DNA of 64,000 bases from an uncultured Drancourtella sp. (GCA_937880845.1 CALFLL010000055.1:1-64000); one strand, 5' to 3'. Positions 26,551 through 36,723 are shown, counted from the first letter of the stretch. Program-made: numbers and translations. The notes: generated by a model from the sequence alone, not told the origin.

Positions 26551-27492
26551 TTGAATCGTTTTATTTTTGTCATATTTACCATTTTTTTGTTCTTTTTTAT
26601 GTTATCTACACCGGACCTTGTATTTAAAGGAGCACAAGATGGACTGATGCTGTGGTTTTACACGGTTCTCCCTACGCTTCTTCCTTTTTTGGTGATTATA
26701 AATGTCATGTTGAAGACAAATATCGTCTGCCATATTTCCCGCTTTCTCCATCCTTTCTTCGGTCCTCTCCTTCATGTCAGCCAAAATGGATGTTTCGCCG
26801 TTTTGGCCGGATTTTTGTGCGGATATCCGATGGGTGCAAAGGTAACTGCCGATCTTGTAAAGCAGAAGCGTATTTCTCTGTCTGAAGGTTCCTATCTTCT
26901 ATCTTTTTGTAATAACACAAGTCCCGGATTTATGGTCAGTTTTGTCATCTGCCATACCATTGGAAAACCATCCCTTGTGGTACCATCCATGCTGATTTTT
27001 TTATGTGTACCGCTTTTACTCAGTTTTCTTTTCCGTCATATTTACTCCATAAAAAAGGAAAACCGGTTCATGGTTTCCTCCGGTTTTCCTTCTGATACGA
27101 ATCAGTTTTCTCTTACTGTCATAGATGATTCCATTATGGATGGATTCGAAACCATCACAAAAGTAGGGGGATACATCATCCTGTTTTCCGTTCTTCTTAC
27201 CCTGGCAGATGCTCTCCCGGTTTCTTCTCATTGGTGGACACAAGGAATCCTTCCTTTTCTGGAGATTACAAACGGGGTGACCATGATCGGCCATGGCAAC
27301 CTTTCTTTTCCTGTAAAATATGCTTTTATTATGGGCCTTTGTGCATTTGGCGGATTTTGTTCCGCCGCCCAGACGCAGTGTATGCTTTCCGGAAGCGGAC
27401 TAAAAACCCTTCCGTATATAATGGAAAAACTGGCCGCCGCACTGGCAACCAGTTTTCTCTCCTACGGTTATATCATTACAATGTTCCCGTAA
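26551..27492 (+). CDS. ylbJ: YlbJ-like sporulation integral membrane protein
   Basis: About 313 residues with eight to ten hydrophobic helices and the nucleoside-recognition (Gate) motif CGYPMGAK. FCNNTSPGF and FGGFCSAAQT are also typical of YlbJ, a sporulation protein whose loss blocks spore formation in Bacillus. The start is probably TTG at 26551, because AAAGGA lies six bases before it; the frame is open from another TTG at 26524. The gene is convergent with the coiled-coil gene with no gap: its stop ends at 27492 and the neighbour ends at 27493. Confidence 0.85.
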   Translation: MNRFIFVIFTIFLFFFMLSTPDLVFKGAQDGLMLWFYTVLPTLLPFLVIINVMLKTNIVCHISRFLHPFFGPLLHVSQNGCFAVLAGFLCGYPMGAKVTADLVKQKRISLSEGSYLLSFCNNTSPGFMVSFVICHTIGKPSLVVPSMLIFLCVPLLLSFLFRHIYSIKKENRFMVSSGFPSDTNQFSLTVIDDSIMDGFETITKVGGYIILFSVLLTLADALPVSSHWWTQGILPFLEITNGVTMIGHGNLSFPVKYAFIMGLCAFGGFCSAAQTQCMLSGSGLKTLPYIMEKLAAALATSFLSYGYIITMFP

Positions 27493-28080
27493 CTATTGTT
27501 CTGCTGCCGCAAATTCTTTCTCCAGTCCTTCGTCGGATTTTTCCGGAATCTGAAGTTCTTCACGGTCAGCACGAACTGCATCGTAGCTTGCTTGAAGAGA
27601 ATTTACAAGATTATCATATCTTGTAGTATAATTGTCCAAAGCAGTTCCGATTACATCTTCTGCTTTTGCCATCAGATCATCTGCATACTGCATTGCCCCG
27701 ATTCGGATATCGTTGGCATCTCTTGTTGCATTGTCCATGATCTGCTGGGCCTGCTCCGTAGCTGCCATTACAATCTCATCCGCCTGGGAGTATGCCTGCT
27801 GCATAATCTCGTGGTCACTGACAAGTTCTTCTGTCTTTGCTTTTGCTTCCTGGATCATGCCGTCTGCCTTAGCCTGGGCATCTGCAAGGATGGCATCCTT
27901 ATTATCAATGATTTTCTGATATTTTTTAATTTCTTCCGGAGTCTTCATTCTGAGTTCTCTTAAAAGCTCGTCAATCTGATCCTTATTTACGATAATCTTT
28001 GTAGTGGATAACGGTTGAAACTTACAGCTATCTATATATTCCTCAATTTCATCAATGATTTGTTCCATACGGCTGCTCAT
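27493..28080 (-). CDS. DivIVA-like coiled-coil protein
   Basis: 195 residues, almost entirely helical. A short N-terminal region (MEQIIDEIEEYID) is followed by a long heptad-containing segment (residues 45-175) rich in Ala, Glu and Gln. The layout resembles DivIVA/V-type ATPase subunit E-like proteins that are annotated near cell-division genes in clostridia. No enzymatic motif was seen. It lies about 77 bases after rsmD on the same strand; a role in cell division or envelope shape is only a guess. Confidence 0.7.
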   Translation of the reverse strand: MSSRMEQIIDEIEEYIDSCKFQPLSTTKIIVNKDQIDELLRELRMKTPEEIKKYQKIIDNKDAILADAQAKADGMIQEAKAKTEELVSDHEIMQQAYSQADEIVMAATEQAQQIMDNATRDANDIRIGAMQYADDLMAKAEDVIGTALDNYTTRYDNLVNSLQASYDAVRADREELQIPEKSDEGLEKEFAAAEQ

Positions 28081-28157
28081 ATCTTACACTCTCCTTCTTC
28101 ACGTTTCGACAAATCCTGTCATTCTCTTAGATATTTTAGCACGTTCTATTACAGAAC

Positions 28158-28709
28158 TCAATCAATTTTGATAAAAAGATGCTTATTGGTTTTATATTTC
28201 TTTTCTTTGATCAAAACATATCCCATTTCTTCCAGATATGAGAAATCTGTTTTTAAAGAGGCTTCAATAATGATCGTTGTATCTGCGTTCACAACATGGG
28301 AATTTCTGAGATATTCCAGTACCTGATACTCTGCCTGTGCCTGATAAGGTGGATCCATAAAAATATAATCGAACGGTTCTTCCCTTTCCAGTCTGGCAAG
28401 GGCGCTTAAAGCATCTGTCTGCATCGTAATGCCACGGTCTGACAGTCTGGTATGAATCAGATTTTCTTTGATACACGCCATAGCCTTTGGATTGTTTTCT
28501 ACAAAATATGCTTTTTTGGCTCCTCTGCTCAAAGCTTCAATCCCGATGGCTCCGCTTCCGCTGAACAGATCAAGAAACCGGCAGTCCGACAGATAGGGTG
28601 CGATCATGTTAAATAATGTTTCCTTAATCCTGTCCGTTGTCGGTCTTGTATCCTGTCCTTCTATTGTCTTTAACTGTAAACGTCTTGCGCTTCCTGCTAT
28701 TACACGCAT
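28158..28709 (-). CDS. rsmD: 16S rRNA (guanine-966-N2)-methyltransferase
   Basis: A 183-residue SAM-dependent methyltransferase. The N-terminus MRVIAGSARRLQLKT with RPTTDRIKETLFN is the RsmD signature, followed by DLFSGSGAIGIEALSRGA and the catalytic FMDPPYQA. It methylates G966 (E. coli numbering) of 16S rRNA. The start follows GAAAGGGAG. It diverges from yfcE across about 150 bases. Confidence 0.93.
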   Translation of the reverse strand: MRVIAGSARRLQLKTIEGQDTRPTTDRIKETLFNMIAPYLSDCRFLDLFSGSGAIGIEALSRGAKKAYFVENNPKAMACIKENLIHTRLSDRGITMQTDALSALARLEREEPFDYIFMDPPYQAQAEYQVLEYLRNSHVVNADTTIIIEASLKTDFSYLEEMGYVLIKEKKYKTNKHLFIKID

Positions 28710-28860
28710 AATTTTCTCCCTTTCACTTTCATCTTTCTGAAATTTTCTTTTTTCTATTATATAGGATGGTTTCTTTCATTGTCAAACAAGAATCCTCTTT
28801 CTTCTATTGAGTATTTCCTAATGTTATGATACACTTTTTTCGAAAAGGAGTTGAATCAAA

Positions 28861-29406
28861 ATGAAATATTTTATTGCATCCGACATTCACGGATCTTCCT
28901 ATTACTGTAAAAAAATGCTGGACGCATTCCAACGGGAAGGAGCAGATCGTATGTTCCTTCTTGGTGATATTCTCTATCACGGGCCACGCAATGATCTTCC
29001 GAAAGAGTATGCCCCAAAAGAAGTGATTGCACTTTTGAATCCTCTGGCAGACCGCATTTTTTGTGTAAGAGGAAACTGTGATACCGAAGTAGATCAGATG
29101 GTACTGGATTTCCCGGTTCTTTCTGAATACTGCCTGTTATCCCAAAAAGAACATCTGATTTTTATGACACATGGTCATCAGTTTAATCTCTCCACCCCTC
29201 CAAAACTTCACAAAGGAGACATTCTTCTTCACGGACATACTCATATCCCGGCATGTACCGAAACAAATACTTTCACTTATCTGAATCCGGGATCTGTATC
29301 CATCCCAAAAGAAAACAGCCATCACAGTTACATGACTTTGGAAGATGGTGTTTTTCAATGGAAAACATTGGAAGGAGAAATTTATCAGACTTTTTCTTTA
29401 GAATAA
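28861..29406 (+). CDS. yfcE: YfcE-type metallophosphodiesterase
   Basis: 181 residues of the calcineurin-like phosphoesterase family. Metal-site motifs are SDIHGS at the N-terminus, LGDILYHGP, VRGNCDTEV, THGHQF and HGHTHIP. YfcE hydrolyses phosphodiesters in vitro; its natural substrate is unknown. An AAAAGGAG site precedes the start. It ends ahead of a bidirectional hairpin shared with the GH31 gene. Confidence 0.93.
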   Translation: MKYFIASDIHGSSYYCKKMLDAFQREGADRMFLLGDILYHGPRNDLPKEYAPKEVIALLNPLADRIFCVRGNCDTEVDQMVLDFPVLSEYCLLSQKEHLIFMTHGHQFNLSTPPKLHKGDILLHGHTHIPACTETNTFTYLNPGSVSIPKENSHHSYMTLEDGVFQWKTLEGEIYQTFSLE

Positions 29407-29415
29407 AAGATGACA

Positions 29416-29455
29416 AAAGGATTGAGCCCAAATATTGATTTGGATTCAATCCTTT
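29416..29455. terminator. Bidirectional terminator between yfcE and the GH31 gene
   Basis: AAAGGATTGA...CCAAAT pairs with ATTTGG...CAATCCTTT around a four-base loop, with T-rich sequence on both sides. It lies 10 bases after yfcE and 34 bases from the GH31 stop codon. Confidence 0.75.
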
Positions 29456-29488
29456 CTGATTTTACACCCCGTTTTTTATCAACAAACT

Positions 29489-31537
29489 CTACTGTATCTT
29501 TTGAAAAACCGGTATTACATCTATCGGTGCCTGTATTTTATATGTTCCTCCCCCTTTATAGAATTTTTTTGAAAATTTATCAATCCAGTCCATCCCTTTA
29601 GGTAAATAAACTTCCCTTTCTGATATTCCATATTCTAAAATTGGAGCAACTAGTAATTCATGTCCAAACATATATTCATCCGATATGCTATAGACTTTTT
29701 CATCTTCTGGATAATCGAAAAACAACGGTCGCATAACAGGCAAACCTGAATTTTTTGATATTTTCAAACAAGATTCTATATACGGAATAAGCCTTTCTCT
29801 TATTTTTATATAACGAACCATAATTTCATATACTTCCGGTCCAAAACTCCATAACTCATTTCCACTACCGGTATTACATTCTCCCGACATATCATTCATA
29901 TTTCCATGTTCCTTATACGGTCTTCGATAGCCATGCATTCGTAAAACAGGACAAAAGACTCCGAATTGAAACCATCTTACCATCAATTCTCTAAACTCCT
30001 TATCTTCTGGGTTTCCCCCATAAAACCCTCCAATATCGGTTGTCCAGAAAGTGATCCCGCACACAGCCATTTGTAATCCGGCTATCAATTGCTTACGAAG
30101 GCTTTCAAAAGTTGACGGTACATCTCCCGACCATATAACAGAACGTAACCTTTGTGAACCAATCCACCCCGACCTCACTAATATAATCCCATCTTGCTCG
30201 TTTATATTTTTCTTATTCCAAATGCCATGCTTTTTTAATTCAATTTCTACATTTTTATTATACGCATATGGATAATAACAGGATGCTTCCAGTCCGTTCC
30301 CCATCCTCATCTGTATATTTTCATAATCGTATGGGTAAATTTCCGGTTCTGCTTCGTCTAACCAGAATGACGTGATTCCTTTATCGATATAATTTTGTTT
30401 GATTTTTTCATATAAAAATTCCCCAGCTTCCGGATTTGTAATGTCCAAATACGTTTCCGGCCCTCTGCACATAAAAAGTATATCTGGACCTTTTACAGAA
30501 GAAACCAATAATCCTTTTTCCTCTAATATCGTATAATTTTCACTTCTTGGATCTACTGTGGGCCATATAGAAACCATTAGGTGAATTCCATAGTTTTTTA
30601 ATTCTTCCACCATTTTATCTGGTTTCGGGAAAAATCGATCATCAAATCGCCAATCGCCCTGATTAGGCCAATGAAAATAATCTATTACCAAAACAGATAA
30701 CGAAATTTTTCTTCTTATGTACTCTCTTGCAACATTTAATACTTCTTCTTGGCTACGATAGCGTAATTTACTTTGCCAAAGTCCTAAAATCCATTTGGGA
30801 TAATCCGGAATACGTCCTGTTAATTCCGTATAGTTTTTCATTACTTCAGAGGGATTGCCGCCACCAATAACAAAATAGTCCAGTTGTTTACACAACTTTG
30901 CTTCCCACATAATGCGATTTTTTACAAATTCAGCTCGTCCGACTGCAGGGTTATTCCATAAAAATCCGTAACCATAGGAAGACATATAAAATGGTATGGT
31001 GCACTTTGTATTCTTTTGGCATAAATCAATTGTGCATCCCTGTAAATCAAAACATCCTGTATTTTCCTGACCCATTCCGTAAATATGTTCCTTCCATTTT
31101 GGCTTGAAATAAACATTAATCTGATAGTAGTCTCCTCCTGAAAACCGATATTCACGTGCCTTTTGAAACGGCGGCATCCCACAATATTCATCAATCCAAT
31201 CTTCATCTAAAATAATCTTTTCATTATACAAAAAGGTAATGGCACCTCTTCGATCAATAACCGCCTCCATTTTTCCATTTTTTACTTTAGCATATTGTGC
31301 ATTTGAAACATAAAATGTTTGCTGATTTATATTATCATATTGGATTCCATCAACATTTTGTATCATTATATAAATATCTTTAGTTGGCACAGGTAAAATG
31401 TTATAATTCCTATTTTCATCAACAGCTTTTTTGTATGCAGCCCGTACCCTTATGGATTCTGACCCGATTCCTTCTACCAATACCTCCTCCCCTCTATATG
31501 TCCATGTAATTTTGTTTTTTAACACTTTAAAAAACAT
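29489..31537 (-). CDS. GH31 glycoside hydrolase, alpha-xylosidase-like
   Basis: 682 residues: an N-terminal beta-sandwich (about 1-230), a TIM barrel (about 245-560) and C-terminal beta domains. The nucleophile is Asp394 in FWLDEAEPE and the acid/base is probably Asp472 in IWSGDVPS. VLVIDYFHW and WTTDIGGFYGG are also typical of GH31. The WLDEAEPE version is more like alpha-xylosidases than alpha-glucosidases, but a related substrate is possible. There is no signal peptide, so it acts inside the cell on imported oligosaccharides. GAGGTG precedes the start. It is the last gene of the importer/GH127 unit. Confidence 0.88.
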   Translation of the reverse strand: MFFKVLKNKITWTYRGEEVLVEGIGSESIRVRAAYKKAVDENRNYNILPVPTKDIYIMIQNVDGIQYDNINQQTFYVSNAQYAKVKNGKMEAVIDRRGAITFLYNEKIILDEDWIDEYCGMPPFQKAREYRFSGGDYYQINVYFKPKWKEHIYGMGQENTGCFDLQGCTIDLCQKNTKCTIPFYMSSYGYGFLWNNPAVGRAEFVKNRIMWEAKLCKQLDYFVIGGGNPSEVMKNYTELTGRIPDYPKWILGLWQSKLRYRSQEEVLNVAREYIRRKISLSVLVIDYFHWPNQGDWRFDDRFFPKPDKMVEELKNYGIHLMVSIWPTVDPRSENYTILEEKGLLVSSVKGPDILFMCRGPETYLDITNPEAGEFLYEKIKQNYIDKGITSFWLDEAEPEIYPYDYENIQMRMGNGLEASCYYPYAYNKNVEIELKKHGIWNKKNINEQDGIILVRSGWIGSQRLRSVIWSGDVPSTFESLRKQLIAGLQMAVCGITFWTTDIGGFYGGNPEDKEFRELMVRWFQFGVFCPVLRMHGYRRPYKEHGNMNDMSGECNTGSGNELWSFGPEVYEIMVRYIKIRERLIPYIESCLKISKNSGLPVMRPLFFDYPEDEKVYSISDEYMFGHELLVAPILEYGISEREVYLPKGMDWIDKFSKKFYKGGGTYKIQAPIDVIPVFQKIQ

Positions 31538-31577
31538 ATATCACACCTCACTTTAAGAAAACATTTCAAATGGTATC

Positions 31578-32645
31578 TTAAAATTTTTCAAAATATTCAC
31601 AATTACTTGCGAACACAACATTTAAAGGCAGATAATAGTCTTCTTGTTTTGGATGTTTTCCGTAACAGATATAATCAAACATCAATTCAATCGCTTTATA
31701 ACTTTGTTCTGGAAGATCTTGATAGATGACAGCATCAATTGTAGAATCTTTAATATAAGGCACTATCTCCGGATACACATCATATCCCAAAAGCAGTGTT
31801 TCTCCTTTCCCATGTTCTTTTAAATATTCAGCCGCCACCTGTAAATTGCACACAAAATCCAAAATCACATCCGGTTTTTGTTCACTGAGCACTTTTCTTA
31901 TTTCACTTTTTTCGTCTTCCGGCACCGGTGACGTCCATGCCGGATTCAGAAATTGAAATTGTTTGGGGTTATACTTTATTGCATCCCAAAATCCTTTTAA
32001 TCGTTCTCCCACAACCAGCTTATCTCTATGATTGTGTTCGCTTACCAACAATTGTACTCTGCTTTTTTTACCTGCACATTTTAATAAAAGTTCTGCCATC
32101 AGTTGCCCGCTTAAATAATCGTTGCAGCCCACACTGCACATCGGACAAATTCCTGGAATTCTACGAGAAAAGAGAATTACATTTCTACCTTTTTTTATTA
32201 ATTTTTCGATATGTAAATAAATCTCTTCGTAATGATAACTAAAAATAATAAAGTTTTCAATTCCCGCTTCTTCCAGACGTTGCAAATCTTCTATCTGTTT
32301 TTCTGGTTCTTCACGATCCGAATAAGCTGTGAAAATCTGAAGTCCATCATCTTCATATTCTTCTACGGCTTTTTTTATCCCTGCTTGAACCTCATCAAAA
32401 AAATATCCAAATCTCGTGGAATAAAAACCAATAAATGCTATTTTATATTCTTTGCGTTTGGCAAGATTTCTAGCATGGTTATTTAGACGAAAATCATAAG
32501 CTTCCAAAGCCTTATATACCCGTTCTTTTGTTTCTTCGGAAAAAGAGCCTTTCTGATGCATAATATTGTATAATGTCGTTCTTGATACATGCAATTCTGC
32601 AGCCAGATCATTTAAGGTCATTTTTTTCTTTCCGTTATCATCCAT
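31578..32645 (-). CDS. LacI-family transcriptional regulator
   Basis: 355 residues with an N-terminal helix-turn-helix (TLNDLAAELHVSRTTLYNIM, residues 10-29) and hinge, then a periplasmic-binding-protein-like ligand domain. The DNA-contacting helix is VSRTTLYNIM, where many LacI members have VS..TVSR, so the binding site could be unusual. It is placed inside the glycosidase unit, and the double LacI-type palindrome before the binding-protein gene (38124-38174) is the obvious target. It would release DNA when an oligosaccharide or its product binds. Confidence 0.88.
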   Translation of the reverse strand: MDDNGKKKMTLNDLAAELHVSRTTLYNIMHQKGSFSEETKERVYKALEAYDFRLNNHARNLAKRKEYKIAFIGFYSTRFGYFFDEVQAGIKKAVEEYEDDGLQIFTAYSDREEPEKQIEDLQRLEEAGIENFIIFSYHYEEIYLHIEKLIKKGRNVILFSRRIPGICPMCSVGCNDYLSGQLMAELLLKCAGKKSRVQLLVSEHNHRDKLVVGERLKGFWDAIKYNPKQFQFLNPAWTSPVPEDEKSEIRKVLSEQKPDVILDFVCNLQVAAEYLKEHGKGETLLLGYDVYPEIVPYIKDSTIDAVIYQDLPEQSYKAIELMFDYICYGKHPKQEDYYLPLNVVFASNCEYFEKF

Positions 32646-32665
32646 CTTTTAATCCCTACTTTTCC

Positions 32666-34942
32666 TTACTTGATTTTCCAGTAGACATGATGTTTTTCTT
32701 TTCGTACTCCCTTCAGCGGCTTCCACACAATCTTTTTACCTAAGATGTCTGTTCGGAATGCAATATCCGCATCTGTATCCCTTTTTATATTCTTTAATAA
32801 TTCTTCTTCCGGAAACTCCAAATAAGATTGTTCATCTGATATCGCTGCAAGGATATATGGTCCATATGCCAATGATGCTGTTTTTTTACTGTCAGTGGTA
32901 ACTTCTATTCTCAATTCACAGGAAAATAGAAGTTCTACGACATCTCTTGTCCCTGTTCTTTGAATACTAATATAACCATCTGATTCATCATTTGCAATAG
33001 AATTTCCATTATTTACCTTTATTTTATATGTTTTGCACCAATACGGTTTCCTAACTTTTACTTTGCAACCTTCCCCTCCCGTAATGGTAAGTTCAATCTT
33101 TCCAGGATTATTTTGATCAACCTCCTGTCGGATTTTTAAATTTCTTTCTTTCCACTCCATTTCTGAGTTTAAGAACAAGTTGATATAAACATCATCGCCT
33201 CTATGATAGTAAATAGATTCTGTATATTTCATCTGGCTTTCCATTCCCGTTCCGTGACAACAGGAATTGATGATTTTGGAATCTTTAAATGAGCCTGGGG
33301 ATAACGGATAAAAATAGGTCGTTTCACCATTTGTTTCATGAGTAAATCCCGGAAGGATATGGTTAAACATTGTTCGTTCATAATAGTCCATATATTTTAC
33401 ATCTAAATCATACTCATATAACTCTTTTGTCAATTTTAGCATATTATATGAAACACAATATTCCGCTGTATCTTTTGTTAAATGCCTGGATTCCTCATTT
33501 GGCCCAAAAAACATCTCCACATCGCCAACCCCTCCATTCACAAATCTATGATATTCTGTTACAATTTTCCAAAAATATTGTGCTATGTGGTAATATCGTT
33601 TTTCTCCCGTTTCCCTAAATAATTCCATACAACCTATCACCTGTGGAATATGTTGATTGGCATGAAATCCTTCTAATACATCTTTTTCTTCTTCCATTGG
33701 AACAAAAAGTTTGTCATTATCAAACATTTTTGCTGTTTCTAAAAATCTTTTTTCTCCTGTCAACTTATAAAGACGTACCATTGCTTCGTTCATACCGCCG
33801 AATTCTCCGGCTATGTATGTATCCCACATGGATTCTCGCCTATCTTTCGACAGTTTTGATAATCTTTTATATATCCAGTTTCCCACTTTTTTTGCAATTT
33901 CCAGAGCTTCTCCTTCTCCGGCATAACAATATGCATCAATAAAGCCTGTTAATATTTTATGCAGTGTATAGTAAGGAGCCCAAATATTAGGATATTTTTC
34001 ACCTTTTTCTAGCAAATCAAACTGTTCTTCTGAATATCCTCCAATATACCCCTCATGGAACCCTTCCTTTTTAGCAAATTCATTTTGACATTTTCCAAGT
34101 TCTTTAATTACATAATGTAATTTTTCCTTTATTTTTTCATTTTTTGTTTCCCGGTAACAAAGTGACAACGCAGACATATAATGTCCCGTAGTATGTCCTC
34201 TGAGCATACACTCAGGAGAATCCCATCCCATCATTGCCGCAGCTCCGAGAGTAGAACGATTTGATGCTTTTCGGAAATTATATAACATCTGATCATCATC
34301 TATATTTATCAGATACTTAAAATCCCTTTGCATCGCTTCATAAAACGGACTGTTCTTTAAAAGTTTTGTTTCTCCATTATCAAAAGCATTCAGCTCAGGA
34401 CTGGTTTTCTTTATTTCTTCTCGAAAATTTTCCATAGCTTCTATTTCGATTGTAGCTTTTAATTGTTCACTCTTTATATATCCCTCTAAAATATATACTT
34501 TATTTTCCTTAAAAGACTGTTCATTTCCTCCTTCCCACTCTACTCTTCTTGAAAACAAATGACCATTATCTGCTTTTACTACTACGGCTTGTGGCAATAC
34601 TACTAATGTTTTTGTAGGTACTCTTCTTTTTATCGGAAGGACTTCTTTCATTTTTATTTTTGCCTGTTCCTCCAAAATATGCACATCATAAATATGTTCT
34701 TTTACAATTCCCCTGTATTTGAAAATGCCTTTTAAATGAACAATTCTGTCTCCTATTCCACAAACAGGCCTTGTTACTTTTCCATTGTTTTTTAAAAAAA
34801 GCTCATTATCAGAACACCAAGTAATTGTACTTCCATTTTCACCTTTTGCCGGTAATTTCAAATCGAATTCTACTGTATTTAAATTACCAAGATAAACTTT
34901 TTTGATATCATCTTCTATTATCATTTCAGCTGTTTTTCCCAT
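32666..34942 (-). CDS. GH127 beta-L-arabinofuranosidase with N-terminal Ig-like domains
   Basis: 758 residues. Residues about 10-92 look like the atrophied bacterial Ig domain (TWCSDN...GKVTRPVCGIGD), residues about 103-168 a Big_4-type domain, and about 180-758 the GH127 (DUF1680) enzyme. The zinc/nucleophile site is visible as Glu494-Tyr-Cys496 and Cys561-Cys562 in NSCCHGTGMES, matching the Glu/Cys/Cys/Cys set of the characterised Bifidobacterium enzyme. It removes beta-L-arabinofuranose from short chains. There is no signal peptide although Ig-like domains are usual on secreted enzymes. It lies 25 bases after the second permease in the same operon. Confidence 0.88.
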   Translation of the reverse strand: MGKTAEMIIEDDIKKVYLGNLNTVEFDLKLPAKGENGSTITWCSDNELFLKNNGKVTRPVCGIGDRIVHLKGIFKYRGIVKEHIYDVHILEEQAKIKMKEVLPIKRRVPTKTLVVLPQAVVVKADNGHLFSRRVEWEGGNEQSFKENKVYILEGYIKSEQLKATIEIEAMENFREEIKKTSPELNAFDNGETKLLKNSPFYEAMQRDFKYLINIDDDQMLYNFRKASNRSTLGAAAMMGWDSPECMLRGHTTGHYMSALSLCYRETKNEKIKEKLHYVIKELGKCQNEFAKKEGFHEGYIGGYSEEQFDLLEKGEKYPNIWAPYYTLHKILTGFIDAYCYAGEGEALEIAKKVGNWIYKRLSKLSKDRRESMWDTYIAGEFGGMNEAMVRLYKLTGEKRFLETAKMFDNDKLFVPMEEEKDVLEGFHANQHIPQVIGCMELFRETGEKRYYHIAQYFWKIVTEYHRFVNGGVGDVEMFFGPNEESRHLTKDTAEYCVSYNMLKLTKELYEYDLDVKYMDYYERTMFNHILPGFTHETNGETTYFYPLSPGSFKDSKIINSCCHGTGMESQMKYTESIYYHRGDDVYINLFLNSEMEWKERNLKIRQEVDQNNPGKIELTITGGEGCKVKVRKPYWCKTYKIKVNNGNSIANDESDGYISIQRTGTRDVVELLFSCELRIEVTTDSKKTASLAYGPYILAAISDEQSYLEFPEEELLKNIKRDTDADIAFRTDILGKKIVWKPLKGVRKEKHHVYWKIK

Positions 34943-34967
34943 AACTATCTTCCTCCAACTTTTACAA

Positions 34968-35816
34968 CTACCCTTTTACAGATCCACTTGTCAAACCAGA
35001 TACCAAAGATTTCCTCATGATCAAAAACAATATAATGATTGGTATAATAACCATAGTGGCAGTAGCCATTAAACTATTCCAATTTACACCATAACGTCCC
35101 ATTGATTTATACATCATCACAGTCATTGGAAGCTTTTCTCCATCTGATAAAAATGTCATAGATGCCATCAAATCTCCCCATGCTGCCATAAAAGCAAATG
35201 CTGCACATGCAAAAATACCTGGATAAGCATTTGGAAGAATCACTTTGTAAAAACAATTAAATCGATTACAGCCATCTACAATTGCTGCTTCTTCCAATTC
35301 TTTCGGTATTGCGATAAAATAGGGCCGCAAAATAATAATGGACATTGGTATGGAAAATAATGCGTCAAAAAGAATTACCGAAAAGTAGGTTCCCGTAATC
35401 CCCAACTTATTAAATGTTTGCAACATCGGTGCAAGAAACATAACCATTGGCAGCATTTGTGTTACCGTTAAAACCAAAATCAAAAGACGTTTTCTTTTCA
35501 TACGATATCTTGCCAACCCATATGCTGCAAACATTGCAAGTGTTGTTGAAATCAATGTTGCCCCTACGGCAATGATAAAGCTATTTTTTAAATACGAAAA
35601 CATGGAAATTCCATCGTGTACAGTAAATTGTGTTATGTATGCATCAAGTGAAATATGTTCCGGCCAAAAAGTTGGAATGGAGCTAAAGATTTCTTCCTTG
35701 GTCTTAAAGGATGTGATTACCATCCAATAAAGAGGGAATAAATAAATTAACGTAAATAAAACAGCAAAGATTGTACATAAATATTTTCGTTTATTCTGCT
35801 TATGTTTTCTTTTCAT
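34968..35816 (-). CDS. Sugar ABC transporter permease (MalG type, CUT1)
   Basis: 282 residues with six hydrophobic helices. The conserved EAA loop, contacting the ATPase, reads EELEEAAIVDGCNRFNCFYK. The first helix follows a basic start. It begins one base after the stop of the other permease. CUT1 permeases of this type import oligosaccharides; the substrate here is inferred from GH127, GH31 and ara neighbours. Confidence 0.93.
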   Translation of the reverse strand: MKRKHKQNKRKYLCTIFAVLFTLIYLFPLYWMVITSFKTKEEIFSSIPTFWPEHISLDAYITQFTVHDGISMFSYLKNSFIIAVGATLISTTLAMFAAYGLARYRMKRKRLLILVLTVTQMLPMVMFLAPMLQTFNKLGITGTYFSVILFDALFSIPMSIIILRPYFIAIPKELEEAAIVDGCNRFNCFYKVILPNAYPGIFACAAFAFMAAWGDLMASMTFLSDGEKLPMTVMMYKSMGRYGVNWNSLMATATMVIIPIIILFLIMRKSLVSGLTSGSVKG

Positions 35817-35817
35817 T

Positions 35818-36723
35818 TTATTCTTCCTCCTTCATAACCAATTTTGAATAAAAAATGGCAACTACAAAAATAATCAAGAAATATACATTTGCCATTGCAC
35901 TACCTTTTCCAAAATCAAATGTCGTAAAATTTTCTTGATATATTAATGTTGATATCATCTCTGTCGCATGATTTGGTCCGCCTTGCGTCATTCCTACAAT
36001 CAAGTCATATGCCTTAAATGTATATATAAAACCGATTGTAATTGCACTAACCATAGTAGGTTTTAAAAGAGGAAGTGTTATATAACGTAAACTTTGACTT
36101 TTCGTTGCACCATCGATAGTAGCAGCTTCATATATATCATCCGAAATTGTCGTCATCCCGGTTAAAACAAGTAACATGTTAAATGGTATGCCTACCCATA
36201 TATTCGTAATAATAATTGCTATCATCGCCCATTTTGGATCATTCAACCATTGTATTGGCTGATCAATCAAATTTATATTTTGTAAAAAATAATTTATAAC
36301 ACCAGAATCGCTTGCCCAAAGCCATTTCCATATAATACCTATAACCAGCATCGGCATTACCCATGCAATCAATGTAAGTCCACTTGTAAAATTTGCCCCT
36401 GGGAATTTTTTATTAAAAAATAGAGCTAAAAAAAATCCTATTCCCAATTGAAACACAATACATACGATAGTAAATAAAAATGTGTTTGATACTGATTTTA
36501 GAAACAATTCATCCGAAAAAATAGATTTATAATTTGCCAACCCTATAAATTCTTTCAAGCCATTCTGAAACGTTGAAATGTCATATTTTTGTAAACTGAT
36601 CAACAAATTATAACCGATTGGATAAACTACAAAAATAATAATAAAAATAACAGCTGGCATTACATAAAGATATCCTACTTTTTCATTTGATAATCTTTTA
36701 TGTTGTTTCTTTATATCTTTCAT
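35818..36723 (-). CDS. Sugar ABC transporter permease (MalF type, CUT1)
   Basis: 301 residues with six membrane segments and the EAA loop DDIYEAATIDGATKSQSLRYI. The start at 36723 is supported by GAGGTG before the ATG; a longer reading to 36798 would run through the hairpin between this gene and the binding-protein gene and is rejected. It forms the membrane channel with the MalG-type partner. No ATPase gene is encoded in the unit, so a shared MsmK-type ATPase elsewhere is likely. Confidence 0.92.
   Translation of the reverse strand: MKDIKKQHKRLSNEKVGYLYVMPAVIFIIIFVVYPIGYNLLISLQKYDISTFQNGLKEFIGLANYKSIFSDELFLKSVSNTFLFTIVCIVFQLGIGFFLALFFNKKFPGANFTSGLTLIAWVMPMLVIGIIWKWLWASDSGVINYFLQNINLIDQPIQWLNDPKWAMIAIIITNIWVGIPFNMLLVLTGMTTISDDIYEAATIDGATKSQSLRYITLPLLKPTMVSAITIGFIYTFKAYDLIVGMTQGGPNHATEMISTLIYQENFTTFDFGKGSAMANVYFLIIFVVAIFYSKLVMKEEE

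Noticed and set aside
26602..26784. Minus-strand ORF inside ylbJ
   Set aside because: It is antisense to a recognised membrane protein gene; no ribosome-binding site.
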